Positions 1 to 7,854 of a stretch of DNA of 63,917 nt are shown piece by piece. Below the pieces are notes generated by a model. The model saw nothing but the letters and a program-made list of their open reading frames with translations. It was not told where the DNA came from and did no database searches. A program made the position numbers and the translations under genes. Source of the DNA: Candidatus Baltobacteraceae bacterium (lineage in GTDB: Bacteria; Vulcanimicrobiota; Vulcanimicrobiia; Vulcanimicrobiales; Vulcanimicrobiaceae). Each line of letters begins with the position of its first letter. Positions within the stretch are counted from its first letter, which is position 1. Where the stretch lies: assembly GCA_035502855.1 (NCBI GenBank), contig DATJTX010000004.1:1-63917 (forward strand). The letters are read 5' to 3'.

Positions 1-69
1 GCCGGCCTGGAGCCGCTCCACGGCCGCCAGGCGGGTAATTTCGGAGGTCGACATCGTGAGAAGCTCCAT
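1..69 (-). CDS. Transposase N-terminus, cut by the window edge
   Basis: The minus strand from 69 down to 1 is open and reads [20 protein letters not shown], then continues out of the window. An internal ATG at 54 would give the start MSTSEITRL. Short N-termini of the pattern MST-E-x-x-R-L-x-V-x-x-R are typical of helix-turn-helix integrase-core transposases (ISNCY/IS481-like). The adjacent repeated GGGGACATCTCTAT sequence at 90-136 matches what is usually seen at the ends of such elements. The catalytic domain is not in the window, so the family call rests on 23 residues and on context. Confidence 0.55.
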   Translation of the reverse strand, partial: MELLTMSTSEITRLAAVERLQAG

Positions 70-89
70 GGGGAGGGGTTCCTCTCGAC

Positions 90-138
90 GGGGACATCTC
101 TATTGAGTCCAAATGGGGACATCTCTATCGAGCTCCGA
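90..138. repeat. IS terminal direct repeats (two copies)
   Basis: Two near-identical 21-base direct repeats begin with GGGGACATCTCTAT, at 90-110 and 115-135. They differ only in the last few bases (TTGAGTCC versus CGAGCTCC). They lie between the transposase start codon at 69 and the rpmA promoter at 157, which is where the transposase-binding end of an IS would be. The true outer tip cannot be fixed from one copy; it should lie near 136-145. Confidence 0.5.
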
Positions 139-156
139 TAGGCGCGATTCGGGTCC

Positions 157-186
157 TTGCCAAGCTTTCCGGGGCTTTGGTATACT
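157..186 (+). promoter_or_regulatory. rpmA promoter
   Basis: A -35 box TTGCCA (157-162), an 18-base spacer and a strong -10 box TATACT (181-186) precede rpmA. Transcription would start around 192-195, and the ATG is at 196. The mRNA would therefore be leaderless or nearly so, in line with the absence of a Shine-Dalgarno sequence before this ATG. Confidence 0.6.
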
Positions 187-195
187 CCGCAAGCT

Positions 196-480
196 ATGTT
201 CCAGTTCGACCTGCAGCTTTTTGCGTCCAAAAAGGGCGCCGGCTCAACCCGTAACGGACGCGATTCGAATGCCCAGCGTCTGGGCGTCAAGCGCTTCGGC
301 GGCGAGCGCGTGCTCGCGGGCAATATTCTCGTGCGGCAGCGCGGCACCAAGTTCTATCCCGGTGAAAACGTAGGAATCGGCAAGGATCACACGCTCTTCG
401 CGCTCGCCGAAGGAACGGTCGAATTCTCAGGCCGCCGTAATCGCAAGCACGTCAACGTGCGGCCGCTCTCCGCGGCGTAA
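196..480 (+). CDS. rpmA: Large ribosomal subunit protein bL27 with cleavable leader
   Basis: 94 aa. This is bL27, whose flexible N-terminus reaches the peptidyl-transferase centre of the 50S subunit. The family signature [20 protein letters not shown] starts at residue 11. It is preceded by [10 protein letters not shown], which closely resembles the Firmicutes leader MLKLNLQFFA removed by the cysteine protease Prp. A processing protease is therefore expected, but none is encoded in the window; prp normally sits between rplU and rpmA, beyond the left edge. The start at 196 is chosen because it begins this leader. The gene has its own promoter and terminator and is cut off from rplU by the IS end. 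Confidence 0.95.
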   Translation: MFQFDLQLFASKKGAGSTRNGRDSNAQRLGVKRFGGERVLAGNILVRQRGTKFYPGENVGIGKDHTLFALAEGTVEFSGRRNRKHVNVRPLSAA

Positions 481-502
481 CCGCGTCGCCGTTTTGGTAG
501 TT

Positions 503-527
503 GAGAGGGCCGATCCGGCCCTCTTTC
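503..527 (+). terminator. rpmA intrinsic terminator
   Basis: A perfect stem GAGGGCCG/CGGCCCTC (505-512 with 516-523) has a 3-base loop, extends one further A-T pair, and is followed by TTTCGCTT. It lies 23 bases after the rpmA stop codon and isolates rpmA transcription from the following gene pair. Confidence 0.75.
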
Positions 528-549
528 GCTTCGGTAGGACCAGGCGCGG

Positions 550-578
550 TTGCGGCTGTTGCTCGAAAGTGCTATGTT
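550..578 (+). promoter_or_regulatory. Promoter of the toxin-antitoxin-like pair
   Basis: TTGCGG (550-555), a 17-base spacer and TATGTT (573-578) form a plausible sigma-70-type promoter. The -10 box overlaps the ATG at 574 but lies 7 bases before an in-frame GTG at 586. That fits leaderless translation from 586 rather than initiation at 574. Confidence 0.4.
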
Positions 579-1620
579 GCTCGCAGTGAACAACGCCGAT
601 GTTCTGAGCAACAAGCTACTGGCAAACCTTGAGTACATTCTGCCCGAGGGATGGGGTGTTTACCTCACGCCGGGCCGCTCTACCGGCGAGCCTGACGGCC
701 TACTAGAGGTTACGTCACCGTCCGGAAACCGAACCGTATTTGTCGTCGAGACAAAGTCTCGCTTCGAGCCGCGAGATATCGACTACGTCGAGCATAAGCT
801 CGAACGCCTTAACGCGTTCGGGTCCCCTCTGCTCGTCACTACGGCGCTTAGCGGGCGTTCGCGTGAGCTTCTCAAAGAACGAAATTTCTCGTATGCGGAC
901 GACAACGGGAACATTCGGCTTTCATCCAATTTGTTTTTCGTCGAACACGAGAGCGACACGAAACGCGAGCACACACGCGGCGACCTTCCAAGAAGCTCCC
1001 TACGTGGACCGAAAACCGGCCGCCTCGTGCGGTACCTTCTCGATGCTCGACCCCCGCTTAAGGTGCGAGACATCGCGGACGTTACGGCCGTCAATCCAGG
1101 CAATGTATCGCGCCTATTGCGGTTGCTCGATCACGACCGTTTGATTACGCGCGACGACCGGGGAATGGTGACGGCAGTCGAGTGGGAAGCCTTGATCCGC
1201 CAGTGGAGCGAGTCGCTAAAGAAAGATCGGCATTACCATTCGGTCTTGGAGCCTCACGGAATCCAGGCCTTCGTCGGGAACCTCCGCGCGAGACAGCACT
1301 ACGCAGTCACAGGATCGTACGGAGCTGCGCTAATCGCTCCAGCAGCGCACACCTCGGCGATTGACGTATACGTTACATCCGCCAGTCAGTGGATAAAAGA
1401 ACTGAATCTTCGTGAAGCCGAGGGATTCGGCAACATACGCCTGATCGATGCATTTGATAAAGTCGCCTTCGAAAGAACCATTCAGCGGAGTGGGCTCATC
1501 GTTGCAAACCCGTCACAAGTTGCGGCCGATCTCCTAACACTTCCGAAACGCTCGAGCGACGAATATAATACCCTTATTGCCTGGATGAAGAGCAATGAGC
1601 GAGCCTGGCGCCTGGCCTGA
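574..1620 (+). CDS. PD-(D/E)xK plus winged-helix protein, AbiEi-like antitoxin/regulator
   Basis: 348 aa (344 if translation starts at GTG 586). Three parts are visible. The N-terminal region (about 35-75) has PDGLLEV followed by VFVVETKSR, the D...ExK spacing of a restriction-endonuclease-like fold. A central winged helix (about 155-200, PLKVRDIADVTAVNPGNVSR) follows. The C-terminal half resembles AbiEi-family antitoxins (VTGSYGAALIAP). The gene overlaps the downstream nucleotidyltransferase by 26 bases, as AbiEi/AbiEii (type IV toxin-antitoxin) pairs often do. The nuclease-like domain is unusual for a plain antitoxin, and whether it is active is unknown. The pair sits between rpmA and obgE, which are normally adjacent, so it was inserted as a unit. 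Confidence 0.6.
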   Translation: MLLAVNNADVLSNKLLANLEYILPEGWGVYLTPGRSTGEPDGLLEVTSPSGNRTVFVVETKSRFEPRDIDYVEHKLERLNAFGSPLLVTTALSGRSRELLKERNFSYADDNGNIRLSSNLFFVEHESDTKREHTRGDLPRSSLRGPKTGRLVRYLLDARPPLKVRDIADVTAVNPGNVSRLLRLLDHDRLITRDDRGMVTAVEWEALIRQWSESLKKDRHYHSVLEPHGIQAFVGNLRARQHYAVTGSYGAALIAPAAHTSAIDVYVTSASQWIKELNLREAEGFGNIRLIDAFDKVAFERTIQRSGLIVANPSQVAADLLTLPKRSSDEYNTLIAWMKSNERAWRLA

Positions 1621-2440
1621 AGGTTATGCGATCTCGCGCGCCACGCTCATCGACGCGCTGAGAGCACTTGCGCCCTTGTCATCGGATGGGTTCATTCTCG
1701 TCGGGGCGCAGGCGGTCTATCTCCGGTCCTCCCAAGTGGAGCTTCCGATTCCCGCCTACACTCTCGATGGTGACGTCGTCGTCGATCCACGAAAGATACG
1801 ACGGCCAAGAGTGATCGCCGATTCGCTCGAAGCCGCTGGGTTTGCCCTTCGGGGACACAACGGCTTATACCACCGCTATCGCGCGCCCCTCGAGCACCTC
1901 CGCGCAACTGAGATCGACGTCTTTGTTCCGGCTCGGTTCGATGCCGACTGGAATCTCGAGGGCTACAATTCCCGCGACGTCGCTGCAGTCATGTCACAGG
2001 CAGGTCTGGAGCTGGCCCTTGTGGATCATTCACCGATGCCCCTAGAAGCGATCTCCGAACCCCGAGCGCCGCTCGTGGTAGAAGTCGCCGGCATCACGGC
2101 ACTGGTCGTCGGAAAAGCATGGAAGCTCGGGGAGCGACACGCGCAAGGTCCTGAGGAGTTCTCAAAGGTAGCGAAAGACGTTCTCGACGTTTATCGACTT
2201 CTACAAGGAAGTAACCCGTCGCAACTGGTGATTGCTTTGCAAGCAATTCCTCGCGAGCGGCGGTATTCGGAAACCGCTCATCAAGCCGTTGACTACCTCC
2301 GCGCTCTTTGCACCCAAGATGGGCTGGGGCTTTCGCTGCTTTCCACAATCTTGGGCGATGGCAACGAGACCTTGATTGTCAGCGCTTCGCTCAGCGCGCT
2401 CGTTGATGAATTTTGCTCGCTTTGCGAGCGGCACCTATAG
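1595..2440 (+). CDS. Nucleotidyltransferase, AbiEii/MNT-like toxin candidate
   Basis: 281 aa. The N-terminus has the pol-beta-type nucleotidyltransferase signature: LVGAQAVYLRS (about residue 35) followed by TLDGDVVVD, a T-x-D-x-D metal-binding pattern. The rest is helical. AbiEii and MenT toxins of this superfamily add nucleotides to tRNA or proteins; the substrate here is not known. The start lies inside the upstream regulator gene and gives translational coupling. The stop codon is only 4 bases before the obgE start, so the essential downstream gene abuts the module directly. Confidence 0.6.
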   Translation: MSEPGAWPEGYAISRATLIDALRALAPLSSDGFILVGAQAVYLRSSQVELPIPAYTLDGDVVVDPRKIRRPRVIADSLEAAGFALRGHNGLYHRYRAPLEHLRATEIDVFVPARFDADWNLEGYNSRDVAAVMSQAGLELALVDHSPMPLEAISEPRAPLVVEVAGITALVVGKAWKLGERHAQGPEEFSKVAKDVLDVYRLLQGSNPSQLVIALQAIPRERRYSETAHQAVDYLRALCTQDGLGLSLLSTILGDGNETLIVSASLSALVDEFCSLCERHL

Positions 2441-2441
2441 A
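2413..2441 (+). promoter_or_regulatory. Possible obgE promoter inside the toxin gene end
   Basis: TTGCTC (2413-2418), a 17-base spacer and TATAGA (2436-2441) lie across the end of the preceding gene. The spacing is ideal, but the -10 box is only 3 bases from the obgE ATG, which is too close for a transcript covering the ATG. Either another promoter is used or initiation is unusual. No Shine-Dalgarno precedes obgE. Confidence 0.3.
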
Positions 2442-2444
2442 ATA

Positions 2445-3710
2445 ATGCAATTCATTGACGAAGCGACGATCGCCGTAGCGGCCGGTAACGGCGGCGACGG
2501 CATCGTTGCATGGCGCCGGGAGAAGTACATTCCCAAGGGCGGTCCGGCCGGCGGTGACGGCGGCGGCGGCGGCAGCATCTATCTGCAGGCCACCAACGAA
2601 CGCTCGACGCTCGTTGAATTTCGTTACAAGCGCCAGTTCAGCGCGGAGTCGGGTAAGGCCGGCGGACAGTCGAACAAATCCGGACGCAGCGGCGCCGATC
2701 TCACCGTTCCGGTTCCGGTCGGCACCCTGATCTACCGCACCTTCGAAGGCAAGGCCGAAACCTTTCTCGCCGATCTCGCGCACGACGGCGATCGCGTGCA
2801 GGTTGCGCGCGGCGGAAAGGGCGGGCTCGGCAACCAACACTTCGCCACCAGCACGCGACAAGCGCCGCGCATCGCCTACAACGGCGAGCCCGGTGAACGC
2901 TGCACGCTTCGGCTCGAGCTCAAATTGCTCGCCGACTGCGGCGTAATCGGCGTTCCCAATGCCGGCAAATCGACGCTGCTCTCGGTCGTCTCGGCCGCGC
3001 GCCCCAAGATCGCCGATTATCCGTTCACCACGATCGAACCGCAGCTCGGCGTGGTCCGGGTCTCCGAGGACGAGTCGTTCGTGATGGTCGACGTTCCCGG
3101 CCTGATCGAAGGGGCGCACGAAGGCGCCGGGTTGGGCGATCAATTCCTCAAACACGTCGAGCGCACGCGCGCACTGGTGCATCTGCTCGACGGTGCAAAA
3201 CCGCTCGATGCGATCCTGCACGACAAGACGACGATCGAAAGCGAATTGCGCGCCTGGAATCCGCGCCTGCTCGAGAAACCGATGCTGCTCGCGGTCAGCA
3301 AGCTCGATTTGCCCGATGCGCGCGAGCGTTTGAACGAACTGCGCGAACGCTTTCCCGAGGTGCGCGGCATCAGTTCCGCCACCGGCGAGGGTGTGCAAGA
3401 GTTGGTCTACGCGATCTGGCAGACGATCGAGAACGCGCCGCCTCCAGAGATCGTCATTCCCCCGCCCGCGCTGATCGAGCTGGTGCCCAGCGAAGCCTTC
3501 ACCGTCGATCGCGACACCAGCGGTGCCTTCATCCTGCGAGGGGAGCGCATCGAGCGGCTGGCGGCGGTGACGAATTTCGACTCCGACGAAGGTCTGGCAC
3601 GCTTCGAACGCGCGCTCGCAAAGATGGGCGTCGAGAAGAAATTACGTGAGTTGGGTGCCGCTGAAGGGGATACGGTGCGCATCGGCCCGTACGAGTTCAC
3701 CTACTCATGA
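2445..3710 (+). CDS. obgE: GTPase Obg/CgtA
   Basis: 421 aa, normal length. The glycine-rich Obg domain occupies about 1-158 (GNGGDGIVAWRREKYIPKGG). The GTPase domain follows with G1 GVPNAGKS, G3 DVPG, G4 SKLD and G5 SSATGEG. A C-terminal OCT domain occupies about 345-421. Obg couples 50S subunit maturation to nucleotide and stress status. The ATG at 2445 is chosen because MQFIDEATIAV is the conserved family N-terminus. The stop codon overlaps the nadD start (ATGA). Confidence 0.97.
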   Translation: MQFIDEATIAVAAGNGGDGIVAWRREKYIPKGGPAGGDGGGGGSIYLQATNERSTLVEFRYKRQFSAESGKAGGQSNKSGRSGADLTVPVPVGTLIYRTFEGKAETFLADLAHDGDRVQVARGGKGGLGNQHFATSTRQAPRIAYNGEPGERCTLRLELKLLADCGVIGVPNAGKSTLLSVVSAARPKIADYPFTTIEPQLGVVRVSEDESFVMVDVPGLIEGAHEGAGLGDQFLKHVERTRALVHLLDGAKPLDAILHDKTTIESELRAWNPRLLEKPMLLAVSKLDLPDARERLNELRERFPEVRGISSATGEGVQELVYAIWQTIENAPPPEIVIPPPALIELVPSEAFTVDRDTSGAFILRGERIERLAAVTNFDSDEGLARFERALAKMGVEKKLRELGAAEGDTVRIGPYEFTYS

Positions 3711-4327
3711 GGCTCGGCATTTTCGGCGGCACGTTCGATCCGATTCACAACGCGCATCTCTTTCTCGCCGAGTCCGCGCGCTTGCTCGAGAATCTCGATC
3801 GCGTACTCTTCGTCCCGACCAAGGAACAGAAGCACTACCGCGACAACGCGCAGGTTGACGCGGCACATCGCTGCGCGATGATCCTGGGAGCAATCGAGGG
3901 TAACGACGGCTTTGCGCTCGACCAGAGCGATCTGCGCGAGGACGCGACCGGCTACACGGCCGACCTGATTCCGCTGCTCAAGAAAAAGTATCCGCGCTCG
4001 GCCTTCACCTTCATCATCGGCGCGGACTCGCTGGCGAACTCGCCTTGGGAGCGCTTCGACGAGGTGCTCGAGCAGCTCGAACGCTTCGTGATCGCGCCGC
4101 GCATCGGCGTTCGCTCCGACGCGCTGCAGCGCGTGATCGCCGCCGTCCCCAAGGCGCTGCGCGAGCGCATCGCCACCCTGAACATGCCCGAGCTCACCGA
4201 ATCGGCAACCCTCGTTCGCACCTTGCTCTCGCAGGGACGCAGCGTACGCTATCTCGTACCCGAAGCGGTATGGCAGTACATCGTCGCCCACCGGCTCTAC
4301 GGCATCGAACTCTCGGCCTCGCGTTAG
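3707..4327 (+). CDS. nadD: Nicotinate-nucleotide adenylyltransferase
   Basis: 206 aa. It converts nicotinate mononucleotide and ATP to deamido-NAD in NAD synthesis. The nucleotidylyltransferase signature GGTFDPIHNAHL is at residues 7-18, and the family C-terminal element VRYLVPEAVWQYI is present. It is coupled to obgE by a 4-base overlap. The obgE-nadD order is common in bacteria; the usual next gene rsfS is not present here. Confidence 0.95.
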   Translation: MRLGIFGGTFDPIHNAHLFLAESARLLENLDRVLFVPTKEQKHYRDNAQVDAAHRCAMILGAIEGNDGFALDQSDLREDATGYTADLIPLLKKKYPRSAFTFIIGADSLANSPWERFDEVLEQLERFVIAPRIGVRSDALQRVIAAVPKALRERIATLNMPELTESATLVRTLLSQGRSVRYLVPEAVWQYIVAHRLYGIELSASR

Positions 4328-4713
4328 CCTTGCTCTGCATCAGCGGATGCGGCGGCGGTGCGGCGGAGCAACCGAATAACGCGCAGATCTGCTCGCTCTA
4401 CGCGAGCGGCCGTTCCGGCGTCGAGGTCATCGGCCAGGGCACCGTCCTCGCCGTGATCGGTACGCACGCGGGGCCGAGCGGCGAACACGAGGGCTTTCTC
4501 GTCAAACTCGAGCGGCAATGCGACCTGCTGCTGCGCATCGAGGCGAACGTCGGCATCACTGGATCGATCCCGCTGCACGAAGGCGAGACGGTAACGGTCA
4601 AAGGGCAATTCGAAGACGATCCGACCGGCGGCATGATTCACTGGACGCATCACGATCCCGCCGGCCGGCACGTGGCCGGTTACGTGATCGCCGGCGGCAA
4701 GATTTACCAATAA
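4270..4713 (+). CDS. DUF3465-family lipoprotein
   Basis: 147 aa. The N-terminus has arginines, a hydrophobic stretch and a lipobox ending ISGC, so it is probably a lipoprotein whose mature part begins CGGG. The C-terminal region GGMIHWTHHDPAGRH followed by a terminal YQ is the hallmark of DUF3465, a small OB-fold-like family of unknown function. The ATG at 4270 lies 58 bases inside nadD but gives a complete signal peptide; no later ATG does. The stop is 2 bases from the convergent permease gene. Confidence 0.75.
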   Translation: MAVHRRPPALRHRTLGLALALLCISGCGGGAAEQPNNAQICSLYASGRSGVEVIGQGTVLAVIGTHAGPSGEHEGFLVKLERQCDLLLRIEANVGITGSIPLHEGETVTVKGQFEDDPTGGMIHWTHHDPAGRHVAGYVIAGGKIYQ

Positions 4714-4715
4714 CG

Positions 4716-5831
4716 CTAGCGGGTGGTGCGGGCAAAACGGATGCTCGCCATGACAAAGATGATCACGCCGTAGGCGAGCATCGGAACGATCGAGGGCCAG
4801 AGCTGCGCGACGCCGGCACCGCGGATGATGATGCCGCGCAGAATTTCGATGTAGTACGTGAGCGGAATCACGTAGCCGAAGATTTGCATCGGAACCGGCA
4901 TCAGCGAGCGCTCGAAGACGGCGCCGCTTACCAGCACCGAGGGCAACAATATGAAGATCGCCATCAGCTGCGCTTGGATTTGCGTCTGCGCGACGGTCGA
5001 GACGAAAAGCCCCAGGCCGAGCGAAACGAGCAGGAAGCACAGTGAGAGCAGCGCGAGCAAAAGCACGCTCCCCGCAATCGGCACGTTGAAGACGAAGCGC
5101 ATGCCGAGCAGCACGGCGATGAATTGCAGAGCCGCGACCATCACATAGGGGACGAGCTTGCCGAGCATCAGCCCCGCCGTTCCGATCGGCGTCACCAGCA
5201 GTTGATCGAGGGTCCCGCGCTCGCGTTCGCCGACGATCGCGAGCGCGGTGAGCATGATCGTGATGTTCTGCAGCACCAGGCCGATCAAACCCGGCACGAA
5301 GAAGTTTGCGCTGCGCATCGCCGGGTTGAACAACACGACCGGACGCACCTCGAACGGTGAGGTCACGCCGCTGGTGAGATTGCGCAGCGGAATGCCGCTA
5401 AGCGTCACGGCCGAACCGTACGCGACCTGCGCGATCGCCGAGTCGGAACCGTCGATGAAAGCGCCGACCGCGGGGTCGCGGCCGGCGAGCAAATCGGCGG
5501 TAAAGTTCTGCGGGATGTCGAACGCCGCGCGCACCCGTCCGGAAACGATCGTATCGAGCAGCGCCTTTCGGCTCGACACGTAGGCGACCACGTCGAAGGT
5601 GCGCGAGCCGGCCAGAGAGTCGATGAAGGCTTGTGCCGCGGGGCCGCGATCTTCGTTGTAGACGGCGGCGGGAACGTGTTCGACCGTCGTGTTGATCGCA
5701 TAGCCGAGCAACAGCATTTGCACGAGCGGAACGCCGATCGCGAGAAAGAGCGTGAACCGGCTGCGCAGGATCTGACGCAGTTCCTTGTAGATGACCGCGT
5801 TGATCCCGGAGAAATCGAAGAGTTCGCTCAT
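4716..5831 (-). CDS. ABC-2 type efflux permease
   Basis: 371 aa. One N-terminal membrane helix (about 28-48) is followed by a roughly 130-residue extracytoplasmic loop and then five hydrophobic helices, the layout of YbhS/YbhR-like ABC-2 permeases. The motif ERERGTLDQLLVTPI before the second helix block is characteristic of drug and lipid exporters of this class. It is last in the operon and overlaps the ATPase gene by 4 bases (ATGA). Confidence 0.88.
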   Translation of the reverse strand: MSELFDFSGINAVIYKELRQILRSRFTLFLAIGVPLVQMLLLGYAINTTVEHVPAAVYNEDRGPAAQAFIDSLAGSRTFDVVAYVSSRKALLDTIVSGRVRAAFDIPQNFTADLLAGRDPAVGAFIDGSDSAIAQVAYGSAVTLSGIPLRNLTSGVTSPFEVRPVVLFNPAMRSANFFVPGLIGLVLQNITIMLTALAIVGERERGTLDQLLVTPIGTAGLMLGKLVPYVMVAALQFIAVLLGMRFVFNVPIAGSVLLLALLSLCFLLVSLGLGLFVSTVAQTQIQAQLMAIFILLPSVLVSGAVFERSLMPVPMQIFGYVIPLTYYIEILRGIIIRGAGVAQLWPSIVPMLAYGVIIFVMASIRFARTTR

Positions 5832-6763
5832 GCCGCCGCGTCGGTCTTACGGGTGAGCGCCACGAATGCGTCCTCGAGCGAAGGCCGGATCACCGAAACA
5901 CGCGATGCGTCGACGCCGAGGCCCTTGGCCAGATCCTCCCCGCTGACCGAACGATCGACGACCACGTGAATGTCGCGTCCAAAAATCGTCGCATCGCGCA
6001 CGCTGCGCACGTCGTGGACGCGCCGGAAGGTTTCCATCACGTCATCGGTTGCGATGGCGTAGCGCACGGTGCCCGGCAGCGTGACGTCGGGGAGCGAGCA
6101 AATCTCGTCGGGCGAACCGCTCGCGAGCACGTGACCTTGGTAGATGTAGGCGAGCGAGGAACACCGTTCGGCTTCGTCCATGTAATGTGTGGTGACGAAG
6201 AACGTCTTGCCGCCGGAGGCGAGCTGGAAGAGCAGGTCCCATAGGTCGCGACGCGCGACCGGATCGATGCCCGCCGTGGGCTCATCGAGAAAGACGACCG
6301 GCGGATCGTGCAGCAGCGCGCACGCAAGCGCGAGCCGGCGCTGCCATCCGCCCGAGAGGCTCGACGAAAGATAGTTCGTGTACTCCCCGATCCCAACGAT
6401 CTCGATCACCCGGGCCTTGCGCGCTTCGCGATCTTTTCCAATGCCGTACGCGAGCGCGTAGAACTCGAGGTTCTCGTCGACGGTCAGGTCACCGTACATC
6501 GAGAAACCCTGCGCCATATAACCGATCGAGCGCCGCACGCTGCTCGACTGCGTTTCGACGTCGTATCCGGCGACGTGCGCGCTGCCGGCGCTTGGACGCA
6601 CCAACCCGCACAGCATCTTGATCGTCGTCGTCTTGCCGCTGCCGTTCGGCCCGAGAAACCCGAAGATGTTCCCCGATTCGATCGAAAACGTCACGCCGTC
6701 GACGACCGTTCGCTCGCCGTAGCGTTTGGTGAGGCCGTCGAGCACGATCGCCGGAGCGCTCAT
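5828..6763 (-). CDS. ABC transporter ATP-binding protein
   Basis: 311 aa. Walker A GPNGSGKT, signature LSGGWQRRLALACALLHDP, Walker B VVFLDEPTAGID and the switch histidine (TTHYMDEAERC) are all present. In the ABC signature, W replaces the usual Q or M, which is tolerated in this subfamily. A C-terminal domain of about 80 residues follows, as in YbhF/DrrA-type exporters. The start MSAPAIVLDGLTKRYGERTV was chosen because it begins the ATPase fold and overlaps the adaptor gene by 4 bases. Confidence 0.92.
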   Translation of the reverse strand: MSAPAIVLDGLTKRYGERTVVDGVTFSIESGNIFGFLGPNGSGKTTTIKMLCGLVRPSAGSAHVAGYDVETQSSSVRRSIGYMAQGFSMYGDLTVDENLEFYALAYGIGKDREARKARVIEIVGIGEYTNYLSSSLSGGWQRRLALACALLHDPPVVFLDEPTAGIDPVARRDLWDLLFQLASGGKTFFVTTHYMDEAERCSSLAYIYQGHVLASGSPDEICSLPDVTLPGTVRYAIATDDVMETFRRVHDVRSVRDATIFGRDIHVVVDRSVSGEDLAKGLGVDASRVSVIRPSLEDAFVALTRKTDAAA

Positions 6764-7854
6764 CGGAGCGTCACGGTGACGGTGGTGCCGTCGAGCAGTT
6801 CGTGCTCGGGATCGTGAATTCGGATCTTGACGCCGTAGACGAGTTCGGCGCGCTGATCTTCGGTTTCCACGTTTTGCGGCGTGAATTGCGCGGTGCGATC
6901 GTAGGCTTCGACTCGTCCGCTGAAGGTACCGGCGCCCGCGTCGGAGTGCACGATCAGGGATTTCGCCGAGCGAATGCGTTGCAGATCGCCCTGCGATGCG
7001 TAGATGTACACGTACGGATCCGCGAACGTGTCGATGATCGCCGCGATTTGATTGGCGGCGAGGATGTCGCCCGGATGCAGATTGAAGCTCGCCACGACCC
7101 CGCCGGTCGGGGCGGACACGGTCGCTTCGCGCAATTCCGCGAGCGCGTGCGCGGCCGAGGCCGCGGCATCGCGCACCTGCGCTTGTGCTTGGGCGAGCTG
7201 CGCAGGGCGCGCGCCGTTCGCCAGCGCCTCGTAACTGCGGCGAGCCGCGACGGCGTTGGCGCGCGCGGCCGCCGTTTCGCCCGGAATATCGGCGCGTTCG
7301 AGCTGGGTGAGCTGCGCCTGCGCCTGGCGCACGCCGGCGCGTGCCTGGTCGCGCGCCGCACGCGCCTCGTCCAAACTCTGCCGCGAGACGTCGCCGGTCG
7401 CGGTGAGCGAACTGGTTCGTTGGTAGTTCCGCTCCGCGAGCACCGCGTTCGCGCGCGCGTTGGCGAGCGCGGCCCGCGCGGCGGTGATGCGATCCTTCGC
7501 ACCGCCTACGGTTTGCGTGTAGTTCGCGCGTGTGGCGAGGCGCGAGCCGCGGGCTTGTTCGATTTGACTGGGCAGCGTACCCGAGCGAAGCGCGCGCAGC
7601 GCATCCTGGGCGGCGCGTTCTTGCGCCAGCGCTTCCTCGTACTGCGCTTGCGGCAGCGCCGGATCGAGCCGGACGATGATCGCGCCGCGCCGGACCGTTT
7701 GCCCGGCCGAGACCTCGGTCGCGATCACCCGGCCGCCGACGGTACTTCCTACCGAAACGTACTCGGTCTGCACCGTTCCGCTGAAACCCGGCGGCGAGGC
7801 GTTGCAACCGGCCAGCGCCAGCACGGCGAGCACGAACGCGAGCGGCCCTCTCAT
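6760..7854 (-). CDS. HlyD-family periplasmic adaptor (lipoprotein)
   Basis: 364 aa. The signal peptide ends in the lipobox ALAGC. A biotinyl-lipoyl half (VGSTVGGRVIATEVSAGQTV) leads into a long alpha-helical hairpin rich in Ala, Gln and Arg (about 75-230), then the second half (ATVSAPTGGVVASFNLHPGD) and a beta-barrel. This resembles the YbhG adaptor that joins ABC-2 exporters to an outer-membrane channel and so suggests a second membrane. No outer-membrane channel gene is in the window. It overlaps the TetR stop codon (ATGA). Confidence 0.88.
   Translation of the reverse strand: MRGPLAFVLAVLALAGCNASPPGFSGTVQTEYVSVGSTVGGRVIATEVSAGQTVRRGAIIVRLDPALPQAQYEEALAQERAAQDALRALRSGTLPSQIEQARGSRLATRANYTQTVGGAKDRITAARAALANARANAVLAERNYQRTSSLTATGDVSRQSLDEARAARDQARAGVRQAQAQLTQLERADIPGETAAARANAVAARRSYEALANGARPAQLAQAQAQVRDAAASAAHALAELREATVSAPTGGVVASFNLHPGDILAANQIAAIIDTFADPYVYIYASQGDLQRIRSAKSLIVHSDAGAGTFSGRVEAYDRTAQFTPQNVETEDQRAELVYGVKIRIHDPEHELLDGTTVTVTLR

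Noticed and set aside
4045-4270. Longer N-terminus for the DUF3465 protein inside nadD
   Set aside because: The extra residues are antisense-like arginine/alanine runs, while the ATG at 4270 gives a proper lipoprotein signal.
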